From assembly GCA_003313425.1 (NCBI GenBank), contig NHZP01000003.1, positions 1,488,001 through 1,552,000 of the forward strand: a DNA stretch of 64,000 bases, read 5' to 3'. The notes under the pieces were generated by a model. That model did no database searches, was not told where the DNA came from, and worked only from the letters and a program-made list of their open reading frames with translations. Numbering within the stretch: the stretch's first letter is position 1; every line of letters starts with the position of its first letter. The translations under genes and the position numbers were made by a program. Shown here one piece after another: positions 11,297 to 21,798 of this stretch. Source of the stretch: Pseudopyrenochaeta lycopersici. Lineage: Eukaryota; Ascomycota; Dothideomycetes; Pleosporales; Pseudopyrenochaetaceae.

Positions 11297-14200
11297 CTAG
11301 GTTGGAGTAGGTGCCGCGGCGCCGGTAATATCAGAATCCTCTGGTTCCACAGGTGCACATGTGCAGAAGAGGTTGGTGTCACCGTACGCTGTTATTTTCG
11401 TTAGCAATGTTCTGTGTGAGGTGGCCAGATTTGAGGTTTAAACTGGAGGATATGTACTTACCATCGTCCAAACGGGTAACCGCGGGCCAGAACTTCTTCT
11501 CCTTGAGGTAGCTCAAAGGATACGCAGCTGTCTCGCGGGTATACGGCCTGTCCCACTCTCCGAGAATAAGATCTTGCTGGCTATGTGGGCTCATCTTGAG
11601 TACGTTGGTGCCCTTTGGCTGCTTGCCGTCCTCGATTTCCTTGATCTCTTTGCGAATAGAGATGAGCGCGTCGCAGAACCGGTCTAGTTCGGCCTTGGAT
11701 TCGGACTCGGTGGGCTCAATCATGAGCGTATTGGCGACGGGCCAGGACATGGTCGGGGCGTGGAAGCCATAGTCCTGTAGACGCTTGGCGATGTCGATGG
11801 CCTCGACACCAGCAGTCTGCTTGAAGCCGCGGACATCGAGAATGAACTCGTGCGCGCAGCGATCTTGCTCGTTCGTATAGAGAATGGGGTAATGAGGCTT
11901 GAGGCGGGAGAGAATGTAGTTTGCGTTTAGGAGGGTGATTTTGGTAGCTTGTGTGAGACCAGCGCTGCCCATCATCTTGATGTATGCCCAGCTGATAGGC
12001 AGGATGCTGGCGCTGCCCCATGGTGCTCCACTGACGGGATGGATAGCTTGTGCACCACCGGTTTCGCCTCGGAGATGGCCTGGAAGGAAGGGTGCAAGAT
12101 GCTCTTGCACACCGATGGGTCCAACACCAGGACCGCCACCGCCATGAGGAATACAGAAAGTCTTGTGGAGGTTGAGATGGCACACATCGGCGCCAATCTC
12201 GCCAGGTGAGCAGAGACCGATCTGAGCATTCATGTTCGCGCCGTCCATGTAGACCTGACCGCCGTGCTTGTGGATGAGGTCGCAGGCTGCTTTGACATTT
12301 GGCTCAAACACACCAAAGGTACTGGGGTAGGTGACCATGAAAGCACCTAGTTCCTCGCTGTGTTTCTCGCACTTGGCCTTCAAATCTGCCATGTCCAGGT
12401 TGCCAGTCGCCGTGTCACATTTGATCGGAACGACGCGCATACCGCACATTGCAGCACTGGCGGGGTTCGTGCCATGAGCAGATACTGGAATCAAGCAGAT
12501 ATCTCGCTTCTTGCCGGGCTGCTGCTCCAGGTACTTTCGGATAACACGGAGGCCAGTAAATTCGCCCTGAGCACCGGAGTTGGGCTGGAGTGAGACAGAG
12601 TGGAAACCAGTGATGTCAGCCAGATCATCCTCTAGCTGCTTGATCATCTCGGTGTATCCCTTGGCTCTTTCCAGGGGTATGAATGGATGCAGATTGCCAA
12701 CAGTTTCGAAGGAAACCGGCGCCATCTCGGAGGTAGCATTGAGCTTCATTGTGCAGGAGCCGAGGGGAATCATGGAATGAACGAGAGAGAGATCCTTTGA
12801 CTGAAGATGGTAGATGTATCGCAAGAGTTCGGTTTCCGAATGGTGAGAGTTGAACACAGGGTGGGTCAAGAATGGGCTTGTCCTCTTGAACGGCGCAGGT
12901 GGCTCGATGTCCACAGCTTCAGAAAATGATGTCCTGTCGCCCTTTCCAAGTTCTCTGAACGGCTGGAGAAGATTAGAGATGGTCTGAGACGTGGTGGTCT
13001 CGTCGACCGAGATACCGATATGCTGGTCATCGATTCTTCGCACAAGCAGTTGTCGGCGTTCGAGGTCAGCAATGATTCCGTCAGTCTTGTCACCAGTCTC
13101 AACAACAAAAGTATCGAATAGAACAGGCGCATTATCAAGCTTGCCACGCTGTCCTGTTTTGAAGCCATTCTCAATGAGGGCTTGCTGTACGAGGCGAGCC
13201 TTTGCGACGACCTGCTTGGCGATGGCAGTCAAGCCATTCGGCCCATGATACACAGCATACATGGCACTCATGTTAGCCAATAGAGCCTGTGCCGTGCACA
13301 CATTGCTTGTGGCCTTCTCTCGCCTAATATGCTGCTCTCGAGTTTGTAGCGCAAGTCGTGCTGCCGGGTTTCCAAGCCTGTCCTTGGAGAGACCAATCAA
13401 ACGACCGGGGATTTTGCGCTTGTACTTCTCGTCGCATGCAAAGAAGGCGGCATGTGGTCCACCGAAGCCAAGAGGCACACCAAAGCGCTGCGCATTTCCA
13501 AAGGCAATGTCTGCGCCGAATTCTCCCGGTGGGGTGAGTAGTGTCAGAGCAAGCAAATCGGTAGCCACGCTGAAGAGTGCACCCGTCTTGTGAACTTTGT
13601 CGGCCAGTCCTCGGAAGTCGCTAACCGCACCGTCGGTGTCTGGGTATTGGGCCAGGACACCAACCAAATCTTGGCCAAGCTCCTCGACTCTCTTGCTGTT
13701 GTCCTTGAGCACATCAGCAACCTCGATATTGATTCCGAAGCCCTCAGCACGTGAGTAGAGCACTTGGATTGTCTGCGGATGGCACCTCTCAGACACCAAG
13801 AATGTCTTGTTCTTGCTCTTTTGCTTGGACAGCGGCATCATGCCCATTGAAAGAGTCATGGCCTCTGCCGCAGCAGTCGGCTCGTCCAGCAATGATGCAT
13901 TCGCAATGCTCAGACCCGTCAGATCGGAGACCATGGTCTGGAAGTTTAGTAGCGACTCCAATCGGCCCTGGCTGATTTCTGGCTGATATGGCGTATAGCT
14001 CGTGTACCAGGCCGGGTTCTCGAGGACGTTCCTCTTGATGACCTCTGGGACCTTTGTGTTGTAGTATCCCTGCCCGATTAAGCTCTTGCCTGGCTTATTC
14101 TGGTCCATGATTCTCTTGGCGTTCTTGAGAAAGACGGATTCTGGCACGCCCTCGCTCTGCCATTTCCCCTTGTGGTGCTGGGAGAGTTTCCCAATCTTCA

Positions 14201-14600
14201 ATTCTCGCGAAGAAAGAATATCGGCGGGGATGACTTGCTTGACGAATTCGTCCAGGCTGGCTACAGGCGGGTCCAATGCCTTGAGCATCGCCTCGGCCGA
14301 ATCCGCAGAGGGGCCAATGTGTCTGCGGGGGAAGGTATCGAGCGCTTCGATGGGCTTCGCGGACTCAGTCTGTTGCGGCGGGATGTCGAACAGGTCCGCT
14401 GCAGCTTCGACGGCCGCAGCGGCTTGTTGCGCAGTGGGCGCATTTTGCTGGAAGCTTCGCTTTTGCAGATAATGCTGGCTCTGGTACGCAATCGCCCTCG
14501 GGGCACTTCCTGCAAGCTGGGGACGCGAAAGCTGACCTACACAGGAAGAGCGTGCGAGCCTGCTGGCCGAGCTCGCTGCCCGGAGACACGCTGTGCGCAT
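11297..14600 (-). CDS. GCV2: Glycine dehydrogenase (decarboxylating), P-protein, mitochondrial
   Basis: Two exons, 14600-11462 and 11388-11297, give 1,076 residues. The last exon is needed: reading on past the GTAAGT donor gives a spurious tail, while splicing restores the conserved end DDAYGDTNLFCTCAP. The P-protein decarboxylates glycine with pyridoxal phosphate and passes the aminomethyl group to the H-protein of the mitochondrial glycine cleavage system. The N-terminus is rich in Arg and Ser and poor in acids, as expected for a mitochondrial presequence. Family blocks include FPRRHIGPS near residue 90, YTPYQPEISQGRLESLLNFQ, and the cofactor-binding HLNLHKTFCIPHGGGGPG with Lys813. Length fits the single-chain eukaryotic and proteobacterial form. 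Confidence 0.97.
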
Positions 14601-16394
14601 TTTGGCTGTCTAGCTGATCCTGCGAGAGGAATTGGGAAGCTCTAAAAGTCCTAGAGGCTCGCCACCAAGAATGTGACGTCCGCGTCAGCTCTTACAGTGC
14701 TCACGCCTCGAGGAAATGGGTGTGTAGCTGGGAGTGGGAAGTGAAGGACGAAGCACGACATGTCACAATCTCCAAAAGTCAACCAGCGGTGACGGCTAGG
14801 GTCTTTTTGCAGCTGTCTGGCCATGGCTGCGATAACCCGTCATTATCCGTATGCCACAATTGTGAGAGACACTCGGCTGGGTTTCCGATAACAATGTTTC
14901 CCGCGCCAACGGTCGAGCGCCACTAAACCACAACGCGCCTTGCCTTGCAGCCCACCTGCGTTTCTAGCACGCTTTGGGATAAACTAAGCACCGCAGCCTC
15001 GCAGTTGCTGCATTTTATTACCTGATATCCACTGCGCTGCTCTAATCTACTCCGCACATCTTGAGCGCCATTGGAGCGAGCTGAAATACTAGCCCGCCGC
15101 GGCGCTGTTCCCCGTCGGGCATTCTTTCCCTGCTTCTCCGCACATACGCTAGTGAGAGCCTCTTCAAGATGCCACCTCAACCCTGCCGTCGGATAGCAGA
15201 GACGGGAAGCAGAGTTCAATCTCTTCGCTCGGAAGGCATCACTTCACAATCGATCTGTAAACGAGTTTGGCCCTTGCGATCCAAGTATGAACCCCCAACA
15301 CGGCTGCATTGAGGCGGCTATATGAGAGTGCACTTTTGAGGAACAACTCTCCCATCATGCATCTCGAGATATCAAGACTATCATGACCTTTAAATCCATC
15401 TTCAATAATCATGTCTCCTTCCGAAAGGGTGTTCGTTATATAAGCTCACCTGCAGCTACGCCCGCACCGCCTCTTCCTTGGCTAACAGCCTTGCTTGCTT
15501 ACGTCCAGGCATCTCTTTCCGTCCATCGCTCACTCTTCAAAGTTTATGGGTGATCCTCATCAATTAACTCCAATCAGCATCTGGGTGTATTGGAAGAAAG
15601 AATCTCGACTGGGCGAGCTTCTACCAAACGACAACAACTCGGAGGCTATGCATACAGCACGACTTGATATTTTATTTCCTAACATCGTCCATTCCTCACA
15701 TCGTCCAAGATCTCAATATTATATTCTACAATTCTAACAGTCAGGATATCCTCAGCTAAATACAATCGTACTCGTACACAACTAGCAGAACGATCACTGA
15801 CTTCAACCATACACATACACATACATAACCCACGCTCTTCAGCCGCATTATCAGCCATTACTAAATTCTAGACCCCAGAGTTTTAAGATTCGAAAGTCTG
15901 ATCCTTCAATTGTATAAATGTCTGTCATGCTGTCAGCTACGTAGCGCGTAAAGGAAAGTGGGCATGGAACCTATAATATGCATGCGTGTGCGGGACCTCA
16001 GCCTTAACACTGAACTAATAGCGCGCGTACTCCGTATAGAACATCGGGATGGCTCAAGCCATCTAGATTGACGTTCCAATGTCTCTATCTTTAAGCGATA
16101 GGTTCCCAGCAAATAAGCGCTACGGCCTTGTCATTACGAATATAGAGATGAGGTAAATGTTGGCTAGGTGGTAAGCTGTTGCAGATGAATGTCTTGAAAA
16201 GTTGAAATGTTATATTGTACACGGGCTAGTCAATAACCTACGGAGTGAAACTCGGTAAGGCTTATAGCCCGTGTGGCGGGTACACTGGGAAACCTTCTAA
16301 TTACGCACGCCGTACTCTTCTATCAACAACTTCTAGCAATGGCTCAACTTCGCTGCTAGATTTTCTATTCTATATTACTTGACAGTCTTTCATT
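14601..16394. other. Gene-poor stretch at the start of the AT-rich island
   Basis: The left part is the GCV2 promoter side. From about 15.4 kb the sequence looks like a promoter and leader (a TATATAAG at 15437-15444, then pyrimidine-rich sequence and CATACACATACACATACAT near 15810), but no reading frame with recognisable content follows. The rest, to 16.39 kb, is AT-rich with many stop codons in all frames. Confidence 0.5.
15437..15444 (+). promoter_or_regulatory. TATA-like box without an obvious gene
   Basis: TATATAAG is followed by a C/T-rich tract like a fungal 5' leader. The only downstream open frame (15495-15737, 80 codons) shows no domain. It may be the promoter of a lost gene. Confidence 0.35.
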
Positions 16395-17540
16395 ATGACT
16401 AGAGAGATTGTTCTAGCCTATCTTCTCTCACTGCCGCTTCCCGGACCGGCAGAAACCAGCCCTCACCACCAAACAACACGCACACTCTTTGGCTACCGAA
16501 GGACCAGTGAAGGAGACGAAGAGCACCTGAAATTATTTTCTGAGATCTTGATCCATGTAGACAAAGGTCCATGGCAAGTAGGTGCTCTCGATAGCTTCTC
16601 AAAACAATGCTAATAGCATTTAAAGAGGCAGCCTTCGACGCTTTGCACAGCAATCTTCCATTTACATAGCATGATGGAGAGAATTATGACACGATCAATC
16701 CATTCGGTGATGACAGGGATTGGAATACCACGCCCTCTGGACCTTTGACACTCAAAAAGACGTCATGTACTGCACCAATCACGCCTACTGCGCGACTTTC
16801 ATTACCAGTGGAGACACATTCTTCGGAATCCTTATACCTCTGTGACTGTACGAGTTCTTGCGCGAGCAATTATCAGACTGACTACGCTTGATTTCGAAAC
16901 TCGCCAGAATACTGAAGGGCATAGCCCACGAGGTCTTCATGTATGGATTATTACGCACTTGCCCACCTGGGAGCCGTTCAGTGCCGATATCATACGTGTT
17001 GGTAAGGCCTGGGTTATACTGTGTCAAGAAATCCGAGAAGGCCTATCAACGGCCCAGCAACATCTTCGCGCCACTGAAATTCCCATTCCGAAGAATCCTT
17101 GTGAAGCGCAGGCACATTACATGGTCCTATCAATTAAGCATATCATGCTATGTCACGCTACGGGCCCAAATTCGCTTGAACACACTGCTCCAGAGCCACT
17201 CTTTACTGGTGATTATGGAACCGGATCTCCATCAGACCTGGCCTTGAGTTTGCTACTCTGGGCCACCACATCTGCCATACCTTTGGTCTTTACACTTTTT
17301 CAGCTGTTACCTATTGAGTTTCAAGACGTTGTACTGAAGAATGTATCTAATGGCGCAGTAGAAACTGCCAAAGTTCGCTACTTGTTTGGCTTAGGGTCGC
17401 CAATCTCATGGACAGATGGTCCTCTGAAGGTCGTCTTAACAGAAAGATATTATGTGCGCCCTCGGAAAATGCCTGTTGAGTCCCACATTTGGTTTGGTGC
17501 GCAGAAGAGCGGAATAGTCTATTTAGCCCAAGACGGTTAG
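16395..17540 (+). pseudogene. Decayed fungal protein gene, family not recognised
   Basis: Protein-like segments follow one another in different frames. A 72-codon frame opens at 16395; a segment with NPFGDDRDW near 16697 is in a second frame; a segment with YCTNHAYCATF near 16765 is in a third and ends at a TGA at 16843; and the longest part (16842-17540, 232 codons) returns to the first frame. The last part has a hydrophobic stretch (LALSLLLWATTSAIPLVFTLFQ), then ISWTDGPLKVVL and PVESHIWFGAQKSGIVYL, which read like the conserved end of a fungal protein. I cannot name the family or a function. An unrecognised multi-intron gene is the alternative, but stops and frame changes at non-splice positions favour decay. 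Confidence 0.42.
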
Positions 17541-17688
17541 ACTCAGCACGATGAACTTGTAATTCCAGTATTTAACTACCATAATGCAAATCACAGCACC
17601 AGAGTATACACCATAGAATTGGGAGTGAAGGAGGATTTTAATTTCAAATGCTGATGGTCTCACGAGCTAAATTAAAGATAAATTCCTT

Positions 17689-18767
17689 GTGAGATACTGC
17701 CTGAGTGTTATGGAGCACCCAAAACTCGAGAAGCAGAATGGGTGTTCCCCTGTTTTTGGGTTGATATTCGATGCAGGCCCAAAGCCTAAGCATCCTAAGG
17801 ATCAGACATTCGCCAAACATGTTACTATACCACCAAGGCCATTCCACAGCAAATCATTTAAGGCACATGATTCGAATAGCCAAGACAACGCACGTACCCG
17901 AACAGTATTAATGGTAAGATCGCCGGAAGTGCATGATTGGCCGGCGCTAGAGAAGCTGAATGTTCAGAATCCGAGCGAAGCCGTCGATAGTGAGCCGTCT
18001 CATACGTCCCTCAGAAAAAGGCGCCAGGTTGAAAATTCACAGAGATTGCAAGCCACAGCGAGAAGTGTAGAGTAAAGAGAAGGGCGACGACAGCGATGAG
18101 AGAATCCCAAAACCTCCGGGAGGAGCTGCTACGAGACATGCACGAAAAGTCACGAAAATAAAAGGAAGAAAGAGGTTATGTTGTTGAGATAGAACTTCAA
18201 CCATGGCGGCAAAAGCAATTGGAAAAGTCACGAAAATAACAGGAGAAACGTGATAGGCTAATGGGATTAATGATCAACAACAGTGGGAAAAGCAATGGGA
18301 AGGCAGAATCTTTGCTTCTGCTGTGCAAGAGGCTGTGCTGCAGCCTTGGAGAACTTGATAAGAATTCCTCTAACCGTGATGGTTGGTGGACAACATGCAG
18401 TGAAGAAGTTCTAGATGTCACCCTCAATTACGCAGCTCGAATTCAAAGGACGAATTCAGTTAGCCAGCTAAGCGGTCGGCGTGATGCAGAGCCTAGTCCT
18501 ACTGTTATGGTATCAGCCAGCAAAGCGCTCAACTCTGGTAACGTGGATCTTGCGCTGGCGTTAGTAGACCCAAGCGATGACATTACTCTAGCACTATGAC
18601 ATTCAAAAATGCTCTTTGAATTGAAGAACTCAGATGCAGCCGACAGAATAAAAGAGCTGAAGGATTTGTATAAACTTATTCTGAAGAAGATTCGTTCGGC
18701 TGGGATGTGTTTGCGCATTCCAAAACACCGATTGCGGATTGCACCCATGCCATTCTAAGGTATTGGA
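17689..18767 (+). pseudogene. Decayed coiled-coil-type gene with CAA-to-TAA-like stops
   Basis: A 128-codon frame (17689-18075) with no known domain comes first. From about 18078, in another frame, a charged coiled-coil-like segment reads RESQNLREELLRDMHEKSRK, a stop, KEERGYVVEIELQPWRQKQL, then EKSRK, a stop, and QEKRDRL. Both stops are TAA just after CGAAAA, where CAA (Gln) would continue the heptad-like run. A further TGA at 18597 is followed in frame by a helical segment (LKNSDAADRIKELKDLYKLI). Near 18280 the better coiled-coil reading moves to another frame. This looks like a gene inactivated by C-to-T changes and an indel. Function unknown. Confidence 0.45.
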
Positions 18768-20056
18768 AGACGAAGACTATAACGGAACAGCAAGGGTTAA
18801 AGCTTCCCTTAGGCAGAGATTACATTAGTGGATGGTAATTAACATCGTTGTACTTTAGGGCCTTGAGAATAATCGTTATTTATCCATCACCACCAATGGT
18901 TACACCTTGTAGTGAACCTGTAAGAGAGCTCAATTGAAAAAGAAATTTTTAGTACATGGATCCTCATTGTAATAAAACCGCCCCTAACGGCCCGATCCGA
19001 GAGCCTTATATGCACAAGTCCAGAGAGCGACCAAAGTGACCAAAGCGACCCAAATTGGCTTAGCATTCAGCTGTCTGGGCGCCAAAATGGGTCACTTGAT
19101 ATTGTTGATGAGTTGCCCTCAGCTTCACTCGTATCGCATTTTAGAAGTCGCTGCTCACGGCTAGCTGAAGAAGCAGCGGGGTGTCGCAAGATAGTGTCAA
19201 AGATGTAGAGAATAAGCGAAGCGCCTGCATATTAGGGTTTGTGATGTGCAGTCTATGTTCTCATTTCGGCTCTACGCGGGAAAAACAATACGTTAGCGGC
19301 CGAGAAGTTGCCGCCTGCACAATAGTGTCGGGAAAGACGCTCATGATAGGTTCACTAAAGACATACGCCTGACCATTCGCATGGCTGTTCTCCTCCACAA
19401 CATCTACTGGATTTGCGAGCGTTTGACTATGCTACATGCTGACGTGCTTCTGCAAACCTAGTAGCAGAGAACAGACTTTATGATAGTTAGCTTCAGCTAC
19501 GGCTACGGTGCTGAGATAGACTATCGCACAGTGTCAGGCAACACCGAGTGGTCCGCGCGTAAATTGTACCAATGGCAAAATGCAGAATCGGCCAGATCTA
19601 GCTTTCCTGGAGGCGAGACCTTGACAGGAATGCATGCTACCGATCACAGGCCCTGCATGTATACATACTTAGCCAGCCACATCAACAACGTAACACCAAA
19701 TCTTTCCGATCTCTTCGCACATCTATCGTATACAAGCGAAAGTTCAGCAGAACCTCTTGAGACTTTGGCGTTTCTAGCTTCTCTTTCTTTCGTCAGCCAG
19801 CCACGAGAAGCAAGCCTCAGTGATAGCTTACACTGTACGCGCATTATTGTTCTCATTGCGACATCTAGCTCACAGTTTACGCCACCAATTCAAGATGTCT
19901 CTGTCGGACTCAGCGCATACCCATTGAATATAAATATCAAGCCCTTCAAGCACAATGCATTCAGCAACTCTTCAGCAACTCATTCTACATCTACTACTAC
20001 TACTCTTCCTAGTACCCTCATCTTCCCAACTTTCAATACTCCTCCAAGCAGAAACA
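18768..20056. other. Intergenic sequence before the small two-repeat protein gene
   Basis: No convincing gene. Open frames of up to about 190 codons (19480-20076) have no domain and overlap the promoter and leader of the next gene. The last 130 bases hold a TATA box and a C/T-rich leader. Confidence 0.5.
19929..19936 (+). promoter_or_regulatory. TATA box of the two-repeat protein gene
   Basis: TATAAATA lies about 120 bases upstream of the ATG at 20057. Transcription would be expected to begin roughly 25-40 bases downstream, at or after 19955. This argues against the in-frame ATG at 19955 and for a leader of about 90-100 C/T-rich bases. Confidence 0.5.
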
Positions 20057-20425
20057 ATGGCCGACCCAAGTTTTGAAGGAAAGCACATCAAGGGCGACCA
20101 GAGCGACCCCATCTACCTCGTCCTCGACCAGAAGCTGCGACACGTAGCCAATCCCACAGTCTGGGAGGCTCTCTTTGGAAAGGGAGAGTGGAAGTTCCAG
20201 AGCGTTCCCCAGGCCTTGGTGGACAACTTCCCCAAGGGTGCTCCTTTGGACCAGACCACTCCCTTGATCAAGGGTGACGGTGACCCAGTCTACCTCATTG
20301 ATGAGAAGAAGAAGAGATGGATCATCAACCCGGATGTGTACAACCGCTACGGATTCTCGTGGGATACGATTAGGTCCGTTGGTTCCGTGTCCGATCTCAT
20401 CCCAAATGGTCCCAACATCGAGTAA
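20057..20425 (+). CDS. Small protein made of two related repeat units, function unknown
   Basis: The ORF encodes 122 residues from the ATG at 20057 (context AAACAATGGCC). An in-frame ATG at 19955 would add a hydrophobic, signal-like 34 residues, but it sits at the expected transcription start. The product has two similar units. Unit 1 is DPIYLVLDQKLRHVANP, then a variable loop and WKFQSVPQALVDNFPKG; unit 2 is DPVYLIDEKKKRWIINP, then YGFSWDTIRSV and DLIPNG. The pattern (YL, basic pair, NP, aromatic-W) resembles short repeats in bacterial cell-wall-associated proteins, but I assign no function. The stop codon overlaps a possible GTAAGA splice donor, and a GTATGT donor lies 10 bases further on; both could use the acceptor at 20489. 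Confidence 0.68.
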   Translation: MADPSFEGKHIKGDQSDPIYLVLDQKLRHVANPTVWEALFGKGEWKFQSVPQALVDNFPKGAPLDQTTPLIKGDGDPVYLIDEKKKRWIINPDVYNRYGFSWDTIRSVGSVSDLIPNGPNIE

Positions 20426-21798
20426 GAAATGGTATGTGAACTGCAATGGCACACACTGTGGGGAACCAGAATATTAACTACTTTTGTAGGACTCCCTCCT
20501 CTGGAACGCGTCTCCGCCGTCAAGCTCATGACTATCCGACCTCCACGATATTTGTAGGGTAGCTAAATGAATCTATAATTTTGCAAATAACTTAATGATT
20601 CTTGGTGAAAATCTCGAGCCCTGGCCTTCTCGAAATGAGCCTCTTCAATACCTGCAACATCTCTCTTTGTTTGAACATATAACATGCTCTTGCTAGCACC
20701 CACCCCATTATCGTAGTGGTTCTCAGCATGCAGAGTCAAGTTAGCTCATACGAAGAGTATCAGTAGTGATAGTCTCCATCATAGACTTGTGTGGGCAATG
20801 CACCTACGCATGCTTGCATTCTGTTGGAAAGTGGCAGTAAACGATGTGTTGAGTTGTCAGATAAGAGGCATAAAAACTGAAGTATACGAATACTGCATCG
20901 TGGACGGTATCACCTATGTATCATCGATGTATCAGGTCTGTGTTTAAAAAGGAGAGAAAACAGAACCAACAAAATACAATAAATTCTGATCCACGATCAT
21001 GACCAAAAAGATTCATTAAAATTCTGACATGAGTTCACATCGGAGGCTGGTGCGAGTTGCTGCTTAATTGGCCTAGACGCCCTGGTTTTGAGGATTCTAG
21101 ATCGTGCAAGAGTTCGCGCTAGCCTGCGCTTTTGAACTTTGGTGTAGTTCCTCTTCGATCCCAGGAGACGTGTTTTTAAGGCTATCCAAAAATTTCCTTT
21201 CGTCGTTAGGGATCTGCTGATGCCGTGGCTACCGAAGCCTTATCGAAATGCCCTGAAATTAGGGCAGCTTAGAGTATGACTGTCTGCGGACTAGAAACAT
21301 TCTTTCACTTACCTTACACAAACACTCAGCGGATAGAATTATAAGAGAAACTATAATCAATTAATCGTCTTCTTTATAGTAGCTTTCTACAAAAAGTAAG
21401 TGTAGTTACTGCCTAGCTACAGTGTATTGGGCCCTAAAGTATACACAGAAATTGCAATGGAACAGATACGTTTGATTAGTAGCTTGGAAAAGTAGACTAT
21501 AGCTAGTTACTCTCTATTACATAATCGTCTCTTGATGAATAGAGTGAAGATATAGGTACCGATTTTCGTAGAATGTCTAAGCCTCTGTGAGGCAATAATC
21601 CCACGCGGCTATCGTTACATGACTAAAAGAGGTACAGTAATTCAATACTTAAGTTACTGCTGCGCAGTATATTTCCTATAGGCGTAACAGTATCTACTAA
21701 TCAATACGACGGAAAATAATTTCATCATGTCCAACCAAAGTCAAATGCGTATGGCTAATCGATACTGATATATTGTGTAACGCAAAGTTCTAGAATAC
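20426..21798. other. AT-rich, gene-free stretch
   Basis: A possible 3' intron of the preceding gene (donor GTATGT at 20432 or GTAAGA at 20422, acceptor AG at 20488-20489) is at the left. The rest is AT-rich with stops in all six frames. I see no gene, tRNA or mobile element. Confidence 0.55.

Noticed and set aside
19955..20056. Upstream in-frame ATG adding a hydrophobic, signal-peptide-like extension to the two-repeat protein
   Set aside because: It lies about 20 bases after a TATA box, where transcription would begin, and the DNA looks like a C/T-rich leader. The ATG at 20057 has the better context.
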